Shown here piece after piece: positions 1-8,995 of a stretch of DNA of 49,004 bases. The notes below the pieces were generated by a model. It had not been told where the DNA came from. It made no database searches and worked only from the letters and a program-made list of their open reading frames with translations. The stretch is from Nitrosospira sp. Its GTDB lineage: Bacteria; Pseudomonadota; Gammaproteobacteria; Burkholderiales; Nitrosomonadaceae. The DNA lies in NCBI GenBank assembly GCA_026399575.1, contig JAPLQS010000064.1, forward strand, positions 1 to 49,004. The letters run 5' to 3'. Both the position numbers and the translations under genes were made by a program. How positions within the stretch are numbered: position 1 is the first letter of the stretch; each line of letters starts with the position of its first letter.

Positions 1-10
1 TCAATTATGC

Positions 11-72
11 AACCGGAACCTTCGAACAAGTCTGGCTACTCCAGACAGGACTTGTTCCGAGATTTCCCGGTT
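11..72. repeat. Nested inverted repeat at the end of the DsrE gene
   Basis: An outer arm AACCGGAA (11-18) faces TTCCCGGTT (64-72), and an inner arm GAACAAGTC (24-32) pairs with GACTTGTTC (49-57). The structure begins at the stop codon of the minus-strand DsrE gene, so it could end or stabilise that transcript. There is no T-run, so a classical intrinsic terminator is not shown. Confidence 0.45.
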
Positions 73-424
73 AGAAGCTGATGAACTTCGCATCCGGTCG
101 CGACACCTGCTGATGCAGGTCGCTCATGCCGCCAAATAATGCGTTCTGCACCAGCATGTCTTCCCTGATGCCACGCACCTCGGCGCAGGGTTTGCACACG
201 AGGACTTTGGCGTTGGGACTGGAAAATATTTCCGCAAATTTCGCAGGCGGACCGAAGGGAATCATTTTCTGGTGGGCGCCGTCGAGGGCGATCGTGACTG
301 CGTCATGAAACAGCATGATCATTACCGTATCGCCCGCCTGCAGCGCAGAGGCGGAAAAAACGAACGGCAATGCAGCCCGTGTGACATCCGTTGGTCCCCA
401 AGTTGTAGAAATGACGTAATGCAT
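71..424 (-). CDS. DsrE/DsrF-like family protein
   Basis: A 117-residue soluble protein with the small alpha/beta fold pattern of the DsrE family, whose members handle sulfane sulfur or act as small redox and sulfur-carrier proteins. The hydrophobic strand around residues 33-38 (VMIMLF) and the strand-loop containing VLVCKPCAEVRGI near residues 74-86, with two cysteines three residues apart, fit this family. The ATG start at 424 has a strong GAGGAGG ribosome site just upstream on the minus strand. No dsrC or tus genes lie next to it, so a role in sulfur oxidation cannot be argued from context. It is divergent from flhDC. The family is fairly sure; the function is not. Confidence 0.75.
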   Translation of the reverse strand: MHYVISTTWGPTDVTRAALPFVFSASALQAGDTVMIMLFHDAVTIALDGAHQKMIPFGPPAKFAEIFSSPNAKVLVCKPCAEVRGIREDMLVQNALFGGMSDLHQQVSRPDAKFISF

Positions 425-997
425 CGAACCTCCTCAATTGACTTGAATCGTAGCGCAGAGATGCGCTTGCCTATCACGACATCCTCGTCGAGATATTTCC
501 TGTATGGACAGAGCGGTCATAGCAGCCTGTCATTCTTTTTGTAGAACAGATTTGCCGGATATTCAAGCAAGCAGCCCTGAATAAGTTTCACTCCGACACG
601 GCGAGTATGGATACAGTCGGCGCGGCAGCAAGGGCGCATCATCGTTACCCCGTCAATACCGGAAAGCAGGGCGCTTCAGCCTGACGCGTTGCTGGAAGGT
701 AATGCGTGAAACCGGGCATCTATGCCAATCAAATACCGGTTTCTCCGATGACTGCTGCCCTCAGCAAGGCTCCATTATTACATCAGCATTTCATCCAATT
801 CCTTGGCTAGCGGCTCCAGGAGCCGCTAGCCAGCGCCATGTGCATGTAGGAATTCTTCCTACATGCATGCAGGCGGAAATCCTACTGAGGATTTGGAAGA
901 ACTTCCATTTACTTGCGCCTTGTGCAAGTTGAGAATGCGTTCACTGGCTCATGCATCAGGTTCGAGCCCGCGTGTTAACTGGAAAGGAGTATATGGA
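425..997. other. 573-bp intergenic region upstream of flhDC
   Basis: No convincing gene is visible. It must hold the promoters of the DsrE gene (minus strand) and of flhDC (plus strand). The notable content is a pair of perfect palindromes at 804-867, described separately. I could not assign a clear sigma-70 promoter. A long regulatory leader is plausible because flhDC is usually a heavily controlled master operon. Confidence 0.5.
804..867. repeat. Two adjacent perfect palindromes upstream of flhD
   Basis: The first palindrome has 13-base arms at 805-817 and 819-831 around one A (14 pairs if 804/832 is counted). The second has 12-base arms at 841-852 (TGCATGTAGGAA) and 856-867 (TTCCTACATGCA) around TTC. 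They are only nine bases apart. They could be operators, RNA hairpins in the flhDC leader, or a degenerate REP-type element, since GTAGGA/TCCTAC ends also occur in the REP copies of this window. Confidence 0.7.
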
Positions 998-1315
998 ATG
1001 GATGCTAACCAGATGCTGGGAGAAATCAGAGAGATCAACCTTGGCTATATGCTGCTGGCGCAGCAGATGCTGCGGGAAGACAGAACTGCAGCGATGTACC
1101 GGCTGGGAATCGGCAAAGATGTCGCCGATATCATGGAGAACCTCACCTCCAGCCAGCTCTTGAAGATGGCTGCTTCCAATATGTTGTTATGCCGTTTCCG
1201 CTTCGATGATCGCCTGATGGCGGAGATGCTGACCAGTCACAGTCGGGATCGTGCAGTATCGCAGTTCCATGCAGCTATTCTGATGGCCGGGCAACCAGCC
1301 GAGGCAATTGTGTAG
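998..1315 (+). CDS. flhD: Flagellar transcriptional activator FlhD
   Basis: FlhD forms the FlhD4C2 complex with FlhC, which activates early flagellar promoters together with sigma-70. The 105-residue product begins MDANQMLGEIREINLGYMLLAQ and keeps the all-helical FlhD pattern, including LAQQMLREDRTAAMYRLG and the helix-turn-helix-like tail. The frame is open further upstream, but the ATG at 998 has the ribosome site GGAAAGGAG at 981-989 and gives the family length, so it is preferred over an upstream start at 863. flhC starts 27 bp downstream, consistent with the usual two-gene operon. Identification is secure from sequence and context. Confidence 0.95.
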   Translation: MDANQMLGEIREINLGYMLLAQQMLREDRTAAMYRLGIGKDVADIMENLTSSQLLKMAASNMLLCRFRFDDRLMAEMLTSHSRDRAVSQFHAAILMAGQPAEAIV

Positions 1316-1342
1316 GCCAGGTATTTTCAGGAGCCAGCGACT

Positions 1343-1903
1343 ATGCGTAATAAAAGTATTCTGTCAGAGGCAAAACAGATTCAGCTCGCGAGCGAGTTGA
1401 TTGAATTGGGCGCGCGGTTGCAGGTATTGGAGGCCAACTCCGACCTGAGCCGGGAAAGACTGGTCAAGCTCTACAAGGAAATAACAGGCGTCTCCCCGCC
1501 CAAAGGCATGCTGCCGTTTTCCGAAGACTGGTTTACGAGCTGGCAGCCCAACATGCACTCATCGCTGTTTATCAACATCTACAATTACCTCACCACGCAT
1601 GCCGATGTTAAAGGCATCGCTGCCGTGATCAAAGGTTACAAGCTCTACCTTGAACACATCGAAGCCAGCCAGCTTGAGCGGGTGCTGAGCCTGACGCGGG
1701 CGTGGACCCTGGTGCGCTTTATCGACAGCAGGATATTGTGCCTTGCGCCATGCAGCAAATGCGCGGGGGATTTTGTGGTGCATGCGCTTGAGCTGCACTC
1801 CAATCATGTTTGCGGCCTGTGCAACATACCTTCGCGCGCCGGCAAGACCAAGAAATATGCGCAAGTAATTGCATCTGGAATGCAGCAACTCAACGCTGCT
1901 TGA
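1343..1903 (+). CDS. flhC: Flagellar transcriptional activator FlhC
   Basis: This is the zinc-binding partner of FlhD in the flagellar master regulator; FlhC supplies most of the DNA contacts. The 186-residue protein has the four-cysteine zinc site at C137, C140, C157 and C160 (CSKC and CGLC), the spacing expected for the family, and the conserved segment with SWQPNMHSSLFINIY near residues 66-80. A ribosome site CAGGAG lies at 1328-1333. The gene follows flhD in the same operon and precedes motAB by 208 bp. Length and motifs are normal, so it looks intact. Confidence 0.97.
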   Translation: MRNKSILSEAKQIQLASELIELGARLQVLEANSDLSRERLVKLYKEITGVSPPKGMLPFSEDWFTSWQPNMHSSLFINIYNYLTTHADVKGIAAVIKGYKLYLEHIEASQLERVLSLTRAWTLVRFIDSRILCLAPCSKCAGDFVVHALELHSNHVCGLCNIPSRAGKTKKYAQVIASGMQQLNAA

Positions 1904-2111
1904 GGCCATCTGTTGTTCCGAAACTCCCTGTAGATTGATTCGGTCTGACCCGGATACCAGGGCCGCCCGGATATGGCGGCACCTTCCGGGAATTGAGGGG
2001 TGAATTCGCTCCTATTCCAGACTTCGGCAAGGTAAGGGCATGTTAACTTTCTTCAGCAGATTTCACCGACTAATGGTGATTGCATACATGACATTCTAGG
2101 GCGTACTTACA

Positions 2112-2972
2112 ATGCTGGTTATCATCGGATATTTGATTGTTTTGGGAGCTGTGTTCGGCGGTTTTGCATTGGCTGGCGGCCATGTGGCGGCATTGTTCCA
2201 GCCCGTGGAGCTGCTCATGATCGGGGGTTCGGCGATTGGTGCCTTTCTTGTCGGCAACTCAGGCAAGGCCATCAAGGCGACCTTGAAGGATTTGCCAAAT
2301 GTCTTCAAGGGTTCGAAATACAACAAGGCGCTGTACATGCAACTGATGGCGCTGCTTTACGAAATTCTGGCGAAAGTGCGCAAAGAGGGATTGATGTCGA
2401 TTGAGGCTGATGTGGAGGAGCCGGAGCAGAGTCCACTGTTTACCAAGTATCCGACAATCCTTGCCGAGCATCATGCAATTGAATTCATCACCGATTATCT
2501 GCGTCTGATGGTGGGGGGCAATCTCGATGCGATGGAAATCGAGAATCTGATGGATAGCGAAATCGAAACTCATCACCAGGAAGGTGGAGTGCCGGCCAGC
2601 ACCATCCAGAAAGTAGGCGATGGGCTGCCGGCTTTTGGCATCGTTGCGGCAGTGATGGGCGTGGTGCATACCATGGAATCGGTGGGCCTTCCACCAGCGG
2701 AACTGGGCAGGCTTATCGCCGCCGCGTTGGTGGGTACCTTCCTGGGAATTCTGCTTTCCTATGGCTTCGTCACTCCTTTGGCTTCGAAACTGGAGCAACG
2801 GCTAGGTGAATCCAGCAAATTGCTTGAGTGCATCAAGGTGACGCTGCTGGCCAGTCTCAATGGCTACTCGCCCGCCCTGGCGGTGGAATTCGGCAGGAAA
2901 GTGCTGTATTCAACCGAACGCCCATCGTTCCTCGAACTGGAAGAGCATGTCAAGCAGACCAAGAAGAAATAA
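2112..2972 (+). CDS. motA: Flagellar motor stator protein MotA
   Basis: MotA is the inner-membrane stator subunit that, with MotB, conducts protons and exerts torque on the rotor. The 286-residue protein starts with a membrane helix (MLVIIGYLIVLGAVFGGFAL), followed by a second helix, a large cytoplasmic loop, and two C-terminal helices including LVGTFLGILLSYGFVTPLASKLE with the family prolines. The cytoplasmic loop carries the long charged region (about residues 60-170) that faces FliG. A weak AGGG ribosome site lies about ten bases before the ATG. motB follows after 31 bp. The gene appears complete. Confidence 0.96.
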   Translation: MLVIIGYLIVLGAVFGGFALAGGHVAALFQPVELLMIGGSAIGAFLVGNSGKAIKATLKDLPNVFKGSKYNKALYMQLMALLYEILAKVRKEGLMSIEADVEEPEQSPLFTKYPTILAEHHAIEFITDYLRLMVGGNLDAMEIENLMDSEIETHHQEGGVPASTIQKVGDGLPAFGIVAAVMGVVHTMESVGLPPAELGRLIAAALVGTFLGILLSYGFVTPLASKLEQRLGESSKLLECIKVTLLASLNGYSPALAVEFGRKVLYSTERPSFLELEEHVKQTKKK

Positions 2973-3003
2973 CGGGTTGCACTGCTAATACTCGAGGCAA
3001 TAC

Positions 3004-3951
3004 ATGGCTGAAGATATCCAGCAGAAACCGTTTGTTGTCAAGCGCATCAAGAAACGCCACGGTGGGGGGCATCCGAGCGGGGTGTGGAAAATCGCTTACG
3101 CCGATTTCGTGACCGCGATGATGGCGTTCTTTCTGCTGATGTGGCTGTTAAGCAGCACCGACGTAGGAACTTTGAATGGCGTTTCCGAGTACTTCAAGAC
3201 GCCGTTAAAAGTGGCGCTTACTGGCGGCGAAAGCAGCGGTGATAGTTCCAATCCGCTCAAGGGCGGTGGCAAGGACGTACTGGAACGCGATGGCCAGGTA
3301 AGAAAGGGTGACACCAAAAAACAGAAAGAAGTCATCAAGCTAGATGCAGCCAAAGCCGAACTGAAGCGTGCTGAAACGGTTCGTCTAAAGGATTTGAAGC
3401 AAAAGCTGGAAGAGGCAATCGAGACCAATCCAGCTTTAAGGCAGTTCAAGGAGCAATTGATGGTGGACATCACCACGGAAGGTCTGCGCATCCAGATCGT
3501 GGACGAACAGAATCGCCCCATGTTTGCGGTCGGCAGAGCGGAGTTGCAGCCGTATACCCGCGTCATACTGCGTGAAATCGGCAAAACCCTGAACGAGGTG
3601 CGCAACAGAATCAGTCTTTCCGGTCATACCGATGCCAGGCTTTATCCGTCTGGCGACAGGGGATACAGCAATTGGGAGCTTTCCGCGGACCGTGCCAATG
3701 CCTCGCGTCGGGAACTGATTGCGGGCGGTATGGATGAGAGCAAGATCCTGCGAGTAGTCGGATTATCTTCGGCAGTGATGCTGGATAAGGATAACCCGCT
3801 TAACCCTATCAACCGGCGCATCAGCATCATAGTAATGAACAAGGAGGCAGAGGAGGCGGTAACCAGAGAAAGTGACCACCTCGTCGAGATTAGCAGCCAG
3901 GATGGAATCAGTAAGGAGAAAATGAGAAATGCAGCTCCCCAACCACAATAG
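3004..3951 (+). CDS. motB: Flagellar motor stator protein MotB
   Basis: MotB anchors the stator to peptidoglycan and carries the proton-binding aspartate. The 315-residue product has one transmembrane helix at about 33-51 with the conserved aspartate D34 (YADFVTAMMAFFLLMWL), a plug/linker region, and a C-terminal OmpA-like peptidoglycan-binding domain around LSGHTDARLYPSG and WELSADRANASRREL. It is co-directional with motA. Its last 23 bases overlap the next gene, suggesting translational coupling. Confidence 0.96.
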   Translation: MAEDIQQKPFVVKRIKKRHGGGHPSGVWKIAYADFVTAMMAFFLLMWLLSSTDVGTLNGVSEYFKTPLKVALTGGESSGDSSNPLKGGGKDVLERDGQVRKGDTKKQKEVIKLDAAKAELKRAETVRLKDLKQKLEEAIETNPALRQFKEQLMVDITTEGLRIQIVDEQNRPMFAVGRAELQPYTRVILREIGKTLNEVRNRISLSGHTDARLYPSGDRGYSNWELSADRANASRRELIAGGMDESKILRVVGLSSAVMLDKDNPLNPINRRISIIVMNKEAEEAVTRESDHLVEISSQDGISKEKMRNAAPQPQ

Positions 3952-4747
3952 ACTGGCAGTTCGTCACGGATTTCCGACCGTTTCAGTCGCGGCCATGCCG
4001 CCGGCATTGACGGCGCTGCTTGCCCAGCTCATGGCCTTGCTGGCCATAGGCTTGGCGGCGGCCATGGTTCCATTGCTGGGACAGGGGCAGTTGCCAGGTC
4101 AGATGCAGTGGGCGCTGTTGCAGGGAATGCTCGCAGCAGCCATCGGTCATTGGCTGGGCATGGCCAGGTGGTGGCTGCCGATTAACCTGATGTTTGTTCC
4201 CGCAGCAGTGGCAGCATTGGCAATGGATTTATCCCCGTTCTGGTTCCTGGGGGCATTCTTGCTGCTGGCGCTGGTTTACGGAAAAATCTATCGGACGCAG
4301 GTGCCGCTGTATCTTTCCAGCCGTGCGGCGGTCGCTGCGGTTGCATCGCTGTTACCGCAGCAGCGCAACTTTTCGTTCATCGACCTGGGGTCGGGATGCG
4401 GCGGGTTGTTGCAGCAATTGAACAAAGTGCGACCCGACGGCATTTATCAGGGCATAGAAGCAGCGCCATTGCCGTTTCTGTTGAGCAGATTACGCAGTGC
4501 TTTTGGGGTGGCTGGTTGGCGTGTCAGTTGGGGTGATTTCTGGCGTCTGGATCTGGCCCGCTATGACGTGGTTTATGCCTATCTTTCGCCAGTGCCCATG
4601 GCGGTGCTATGGCGCAAGGCGCGTAAAGAAATGCGTCCCGGCAGCATTCTCATCAGCAACAGTTTCGTGGTTCCCGGAATTGAGCCGGAAGTGACTCTCA
4701 AGCTGGATGATTTTGGTGGCTCTACGCTGTACCTGTGGCGCTTATAA
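3929..4747 (+). CDS. Membrane-anchored class I SAM-dependent methyltransferase
   Basis: The 272-residue protein has about four hydrophobic segments in its first 130 residues (for example LLAQLMALLAIGLAAAMVPLL and FWFLGAFLLLALVYGKIY). A Rossmann-type methyltransferase domain follows, with motif I FIDLGSGCGGLLQQL near residues 150-165. The ATG at 3929 lies inside motB and has AAGGAG at 3913-3918, so the 23-bp overlap is probably real. The substrate is unknown. Its fixed position behind motB suggests a role linked to the cell envelope or motility, but this is inference. It ends 15 bp before the convergent PilZ gene. Confidence 0.75.
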   Translation: MQLPNHNRLAVRHGFPTVSVAAMPPALTALLAQLMALLAIGLAAAMVPLLGQGQLPGQMQWALLQGMLAAAIGHWLGMARWWLPINLMFVPAAVAALAMDLSPFWFLGAFLLLALVYGKIYRTQVPLYLSSRAAVAAVASLLPQQRNFSFIDLGSGCGGLLQQLNKVRPDGIYQGIEAAPLPFLLSRLRSAFGVAGWRVSWGDFWRLDLARYDVVYAYLSPVPMAVLWRKARKEMRPGSILISNSFVVPGIEPEVTLKLDDFGGSTLYLWRL

Positions 4748-4762
4748 GGAAACACCATGCCG

Positions 4763-5542
4763 TTATTGCCGACAGAAAAGAAACAGACAGGAGCGCCAGT
4801 CCTGGGTACGGATATACAGCAGGCTGCCGAGTATCAGGCGGTCGTTGGGTTGCAGGTTCTGGAACTCCATGCCGTACTCATAGTGTGCTGTGCCATGTCC
4901 GTCCGGCACATTCTTCGAGCTGCGCACCTGGGCATGCAGTTCGAGTGACACCGGCACCTCGTGCAGCTCGAACTGCGTGGCGAGCCTTATCGGGGTTTCA
5001 TCCTGGAGTGGTTCGGTAGTGCCAACGCGGGCTCCGGTCATGCCGACGTCCAGAATATCTCCGCTTACGTCTGCTTTGCCATCCGTGGTGATCGTGGCCG
5101 GAAGGCGCACCCCATGGCGAAACGAGCCGCGTACTTCCACCGCTTCTACTTTTTTGGGGAAATTCAGGTGCAGGTAGGTAAACGGGAAATGCTCTATCTT
5201 GAGTACGGTGGTGCTGAATGCGAATGCGGTTCTGCCGGTGAATGCCCGCAGCAGGACCTGTTCATTGTCCTTTATCAGCCCGGAATGGATCATTTGCGGC
5301 GACAGGGAGACGAGCAGGCTGATGCCTTCGGACCAGCCGACTATCTTCGCGAGCAGACGTTTGCTTTTGCTCTCGCGGCTGTGGGAGGTCTCGATTGGAA
5401 TTCTGTCGCCGACCTTGAGGTGCATTTCCGCAAATGTGGTGGGCGACGAGATCGGGCGTGATGCTGGCGCACTGGTTGAGTGCGCTGTGGTGGCAATATC
5501 AGGTTGAGGAGAGGAGGTATCCATCGGATTCTGTTCAGTCAT
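4763..5542 (-). CDS. ycgR: YcgR-type flagellar brake protein with PilZ domain
   Basis: YcgR-like proteins bind c-di-GMP through a C-terminal PilZ domain and slow the flagellar motor. The 259-residue product has an N-terminal YcgR domain (about 30-120, with VGDRIPIE) and a PilZ domain beginning at the RxxxR motif RHGVR. The second PilZ motif reads DVGMTGA, with G where many members have S. The frame opens with GTG at 5554, but the ATG at 5542 is preferred; no strong ribosome site supports either. Neighbouring stator and GGDEF genes support a motor-brake function. Confidence 0.85.
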   Translation of the reverse strand: MTEQNPMDTSSPQPDIATTAHSTSAPASRPISSPTTFAEMHLKVGDRIPIETSHSRESKSKRLLAKIVGWSEGISLLVSLSPQMIHSGLIKDNEQVLLRAFTGRTAFAFSTTVLKIEHFPFTYLHLNFPKKVEAVEVRGSFRHGVRLPATITTDGKADVSGDILDVGMTGARVGTTEPLQDETPIRLATQFELHEVPVSLELHAQVRSSKNVPDGHGTAHYEYGMEFQNLQPNDRLILGSLLYIRTQDWRSCLFLFCRQ

Positions 5543-5584
5543 GAAGGGGGTCACAAGAAGGGGACTGCTTTAGTCCGGCACCGA

Positions 5585-6304
5585 TCAATCCGGCGCGGTG
5601 AATACCCGGTTTTTCCCGGCTTGTTTCGCCCGGTACATGGCTGCGTCGGCGCGGCTGATCACTGCGTTCTGCTGTTCGTGGAGGGCCCGCAAGGCGATGC
5701 CGGCACTGAAAGTGATCGGCAGGGGTTGATTGGCATGCAGGCAGGGGCTTGTCGCCAGGTTATGCTGCAAGCGGCCGATTATTGCGACCCCGGCTTCAAT
5801 CCCGGTATCGGGCAATAGCACCACAAATTCCTCGCCGCCAAAGCGGGCAATGATGTCGCTGGGGCGCAGCGTTTCCCGGGCTCGGGTGACAAGATGCAGC
5901 AGCACATCATCGCCGGCCTGATGGCCGTGGATATCGTTCACCTGCTTGAAGTCATCCAGGTCGAGCATGACCACGCATAACGGCGAGCCGTGCCGGTCAG
6001 CACGTGCCGTTTCGCGTGCGAAGGCCTCATCCAGGCCGCTCCGGTTCAGCGCGCCGGTCAGGGGATCGGCGTGCACCAGTCCGCGGAGTTGTTCCAGTTC
6101 GTTTTTCAGGGCCTCGAGTTTCTGCTCTGCCCGGTTTACTTGCTCGCGCGCCGTTTGTACTTCGTTGTGGGAATGCAGGGCGCGGGTCTCCAGCAGCGCC
6201 TCGTCGAGCAGGTTTATGATCTCATCGACGTTGTTGGTCTGCCGGATCTGCTGCGCGTAGCGCTCGATCTGCCGGTGATAATCGTTGGGGTCATCATCAA
6301 CCAT
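5585..6304 (-). CDS. GGDEF diguanylate cyclase
   Basis: The protein would make c-di-GMP from two GTP. The 239-residue form begins MVDDDPNDYHRQIERYAQQI, has a helical, probably coiled-coil segment to about residue 85, then a GGDEF domain with active site RFGGEEFVVLLP. An inhibitory I-site RPSD sits five residues before GGEEF, so product feedback is expected. There are no membrane segments. The ATG at 6304 is preferred to the TTG at 6397 because a purine-rich AAGAGAGA lies just upstream. It shares its architecture with the next cyclase gene and is probably a shortened paralogue. Confidence 0.88.
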   Translation of the reverse strand: MVDDDPNDYHRQIERYAQQIRQTNNVDEIINLLDEALLETRALHSHNEVQTAREQVNRAEQKLEALKNELEQLRGLVHADPLTGALNRSGLDEAFARETARADRHGSPLCVVMLDLDDFKQVNDIHGHQAGDDVLLHLVTRARETLRPSDIIARFGGEEFVVLLPDTGIEAGVAIIGRLQHNLATSPCLHANQPLPITFSAGIALRALHEQQNAVISRADAAMYRAKQAGKNRVFTAPD

Positions 6305-6580
6305 TGCGTCTCTCTTTTTCTGCGGCAATGGCTTGACCAGCCGCAGTGGTGTTTTTTCCCGGATAGCATGCACTCTGTTTTTCTCCGCAGGATACAAAAG
6401 ACCGGCAAACTGTCCCGAATTCGGAGAAACCAGGATTCCGTGGATTGCGGCTAAAGGAGAACCTAATCCGGAACAGTCTGCCGTGAACCTACGTTAACAG
6501 AGTGGCTACCAGGTGATACGTGGAATAAGCACGGAATATACCCACAATTCATCAAAATGATAAAGCGGGAGGTTTCTGGC

Positions 6581-8287
6581 TTACTCTGCAGCCAGCACCC
6601 GGTTCTTGCCGGTCTGTTTGGCAATATACAGCGCCTTGTCGGCCCGCGCCACCACGGCGTCCTGGGTTTCTCCGGGAATGCGTTGGGCGACGCCGGCGCT
6701 GAAAGTCATTAGCAGGCGCTCGTTGTTGTGCAGAAAGAATTTCTTGGTGAGGTTGCGCTGCAGTCTGGTCATTACCTCCACCGCTTCGTCCATCCCGGTT
6801 TCCGGCAGCAGAATCACGAACTCCTCGCCGCCAAAACGCGCGACGATATCAGTAGGGCGTATCGTCTCATCAACCATTCTCGCCAGATACTTCAGGGCAT
6901 CATCCCCGGTCTGGTGGCCGTGGGTGTCGTTGATCTGCTTGAAATCGTCAATATCGAGTATTGCCAGGCAAAGCAGCGACCCCTGCCGGTCCGCCCGCGC
7001 CGCTTCGCGCTCGAACGCGTCTTCCAGGCCGCGCCGGTTCAGAGTGCCGGTCAGTTGATCTTCCTGCACTTTTTCGCTTAGCTGTTCCAGCTCTGCTTCC
7101 AGCTGCTTGATTTTTTCCTGGGCGGTTTCGACGGCCTTGCGCGCCAGCAGCAAGTCATCGCGCGAACGCAGTGCGTTGGTCTGTACGCTTCGGGTTTCGC
7201 GCATCACTTCGGTGATCAGTTGGAGGAGTTCGCCGATGTCTTCGGTCTGGCCAATTTTCTGCGAATAGTGCTCCAGCTTGCTGTGGTATTCACCGGTGGT
7301 TTCGGACAAGTCTCCAACACGGTCGATAAAGCGGGCGACCATGTCCTTTACGCTTGCCTTGGCTTCGTTGATGCTGTGCTTGAGCACACCCTGCTTGAAT
7401 ATCACTTCCTTCAGGCCGCGTTCGGCCTGGGCGATGACCTGCAGATCGAGAGGGTTGGCGATGATTTCCTGCAGCACGGCTATCTGGCCATGCAACCATT
7501 GATCATCCTCCAGCAGTTCGCTGATATTTTTCAGCAGCAGGTTAAGGAGTCTGAGGAGTCCTTGCTGGATCTTGACGCCATCCTCTCCGTGCAGTTTCAG
7601 CTTGAAACTGAGCTGCTTGAGATCAACGGAGAGCCGGGTCAATTCCCAGCGGTTGTCAATGGCGCGTATTTGCTGCGCGAGCGCGCGGGCTTCGGCGGCC
7701 AGTGCAGGAGCATGATCCAATTGCGGAATCAGCGCAGATTCCAGTAACTGCACCAGAAGTTTCTGCAATTGGGCGGGAACATCATTGGCGACGCCTGCCG
7801 GCACCGGGGATGCAGCTACGCCAGAGGCGGATTGTGTTGACTGCGTTGCGGGGGCGACTGCAATATCATCAACCAGAGGCATGTCAGATTGCTTGGCAGA
7901 AGCCGTGGGATCTGACCAGGATTTAAGCAGATTCTGCAGTTTGGCATGCAATTCTGCCGGGTCTGCCGCGAATCTGCTCAGCACCCGCTCCAGAGCCTCC
8001 TTTTTTTTTGACGGAGTCAAGCCGCTATGTCTGGCTTCCAACTGTTTCAGCAATTCCTTGATCAGACTCCCCCACGGCGGCGTGGCGGCAGGCGTTAGCG
8101 CTGCAGTCTGCGTCGCAGACAGGTTTTGTTCGCCGTTTTGAGCTGCGTCAGAGCCGGCATCAGCAGTAGTCCCGGCAATTTCATGATAAAGCCGGTGATA
8201 ATTATCGGGAGTGGGCGCTGCCCGGTTGGTGGCCAGGCGCCGCAATACTTCTCTGGCAATAGCGGTGGGGTTGGAGATGTCTGTCAT
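6581..8287 (-). CDS. GGDEF diguanylate cyclase with long helical N-terminus
   Basis: A 568-residue soluble protein. The N-terminal region (NPTAIAREVLRRLATNR...PTPDNYHRLYHEIAG) is of a type seen ahead of GGDEF domains in betaproteobacteria and probably serves as a sensory or dimerisation module. A long alanine/glutamine-rich and helical middle follows (about 90-400). The C-terminal GGDEF domain has RFGGEEFVILLP and an I-site RPTD five residues before it. ATG at 8287 (MTDISNPT) is preferred to ATG at 8314; neither has a clear ribosome site. The C-terminal 170 residues are closely related to the preceding GGDEF protein, pointing to duplication. Confidence 0.88.
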   Translation of the reverse strand: MTDISNPTAIAREVLRRLATNRAAPTPDNYHRLYHEIAGTTADAGSDAAQNGEQNLSATQTAALTPAATPPWGSLIKELLKQLEARHSGLTPSKKKEALERVLSRFAADPAELHAKLQNLLKSWSDPTASAKQSDMPLVDDIAVAPATQSTQSASGVAASPVPAGVANDVPAQLQKLLVQLLESALIPQLDHAPALAAEARALAQQIRAIDNRWELTRLSVDLKQLSFKLKLHGEDGVKIQQGLLRLLNLLLKNISELLEDDQWLHGQIAVLQEIIANPLDLQVIAQAERGLKEVIFKQGVLKHSINEAKASVKDMVARFIDRVGDLSETTGEYHSKLEHYSQKIGQTEDIGELLQLITEVMRETRSVQTNALRSRDDLLLARKAVETAQEKIKQLEAELEQLSEKVQEDQLTGTLNRRGLEDAFEREAARADRQGSLLCLAILDIDDFKQINDTHGHQTGDDALKYLARMVDETIRPTDIVARFGGEEFVILLPETGMDEAVEVMTRLQRNLTKKFFLHNNERLLMTFSAGVAQRIPGETQDAVVARADKALYIAKQTGKNRVLAAE

Positions 8288-8362
8288 GGATGGGAGTCCG
8301 GTAGAGTAGTCCATCGCGCAATAGCCGTCATTGCACTTGCGTGGGACGGTTTCAGGGGCTGC

Positions 8363-8995
8363 TTAATCCACCAGTTTATTTTTGATGGCATAGCGAGTCA
8401 GGTCAGAATTGTTTCTGAGGTCGAGTTTTTCCAGCAGGCGCGCCCGGTAAACACTGACGGTTTTGGGACTTAAAGACAGTTCTTCGGAAATGACCGAGAG
8501 GGATTTTCCCGATGCGATCAGGCGCAGCGTCTGAAATTCCCGATCCGACAGCAGTTCATGCAAGGGTTGCTCGGTGTCTCCGCCCAGAGAATTGGCCAGT
8601 TCCTCGGCCAGAGCGGCACTGATGTACTTTCGGCCGACAGCTACCTGGCGGATTGCGGTGACAAGTTGCACTGGTGCGCTTTGTTTATTCAGATAGCCGG
8701 AAGCGCCGGCTTTCAGCGCACGTATCGCAAATTCATGTTCGGTGTGCATGCTCAGCATCAGCACTGCCAGCCTGGGATGGGTTTTTTTGATCTGGCTCAA
8801 GACCTCGATGCCATTACGGTCGGGCAACGAGATATCCAGCAGCACCACATCAAACGTGTCCTGCCGTGCCATTTTAATGGCCTGAAATCCGGTTTCCGCT
8901 TCGCCTGCCACAACCAGGTCGTCAGTTTCGGCGAGGATCTGCTTCAAGCCATGGCGCACGATGGCGTGGTCGTCTGCGATCAGGACTCTAATCAT
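8363..8995 (-). CDS. NarL/FixJ (LuxR-type) response regulator
   Basis: A 210-residue two-component regulator. The receiver domain starts MIRVLIADDHAIVRHG, with the phosphorylated aspartate in VVLLDISLPDRNG. A LuxR-type helix-turn-helix occupies the C-terminus (LSDREFQTLRLIASGKSLSVISEELSLSPKTVSVYRARLLEKL). ATG at 8995 is chosen over the upstream in-frame ATG at 9025 because it starts directly at the receiver fold. The hybrid histidine kinase gene lies 173 bp upstream on the same strand and is the likely partner. Targets are unknown; the surrounding c-di-GMP and motility genes suggest lifestyle control, which is inference. Confidence 0.9.
   Translation of the reverse strand: MIRVLIADDHAIVRHGLKQILAETDDLVVAGEAETGFQAIKMARQDTFDVVLLDISLPDRNGIEVLSQIKKTHPRLAVLMLSMHTEHEFAIRALKAGASGYLNKQSAPVQLVTAIRQVAVGRKYISAALAEELANSLGGDTEQPLHELLSDREFQTLRLIASGKSLSVISEELSLSPKTVSVYRARLLEKLDLRNNSDLTRYAIKNKLVD

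Noticed and set aside
2043-2073. Possible sigma-28 promoter upstream of motA (TTAACTTT ... CCGACTAA)
   Set aside because: Spacing and the -10 element deviate too much from the flagellar sigma-28 consensus to call.
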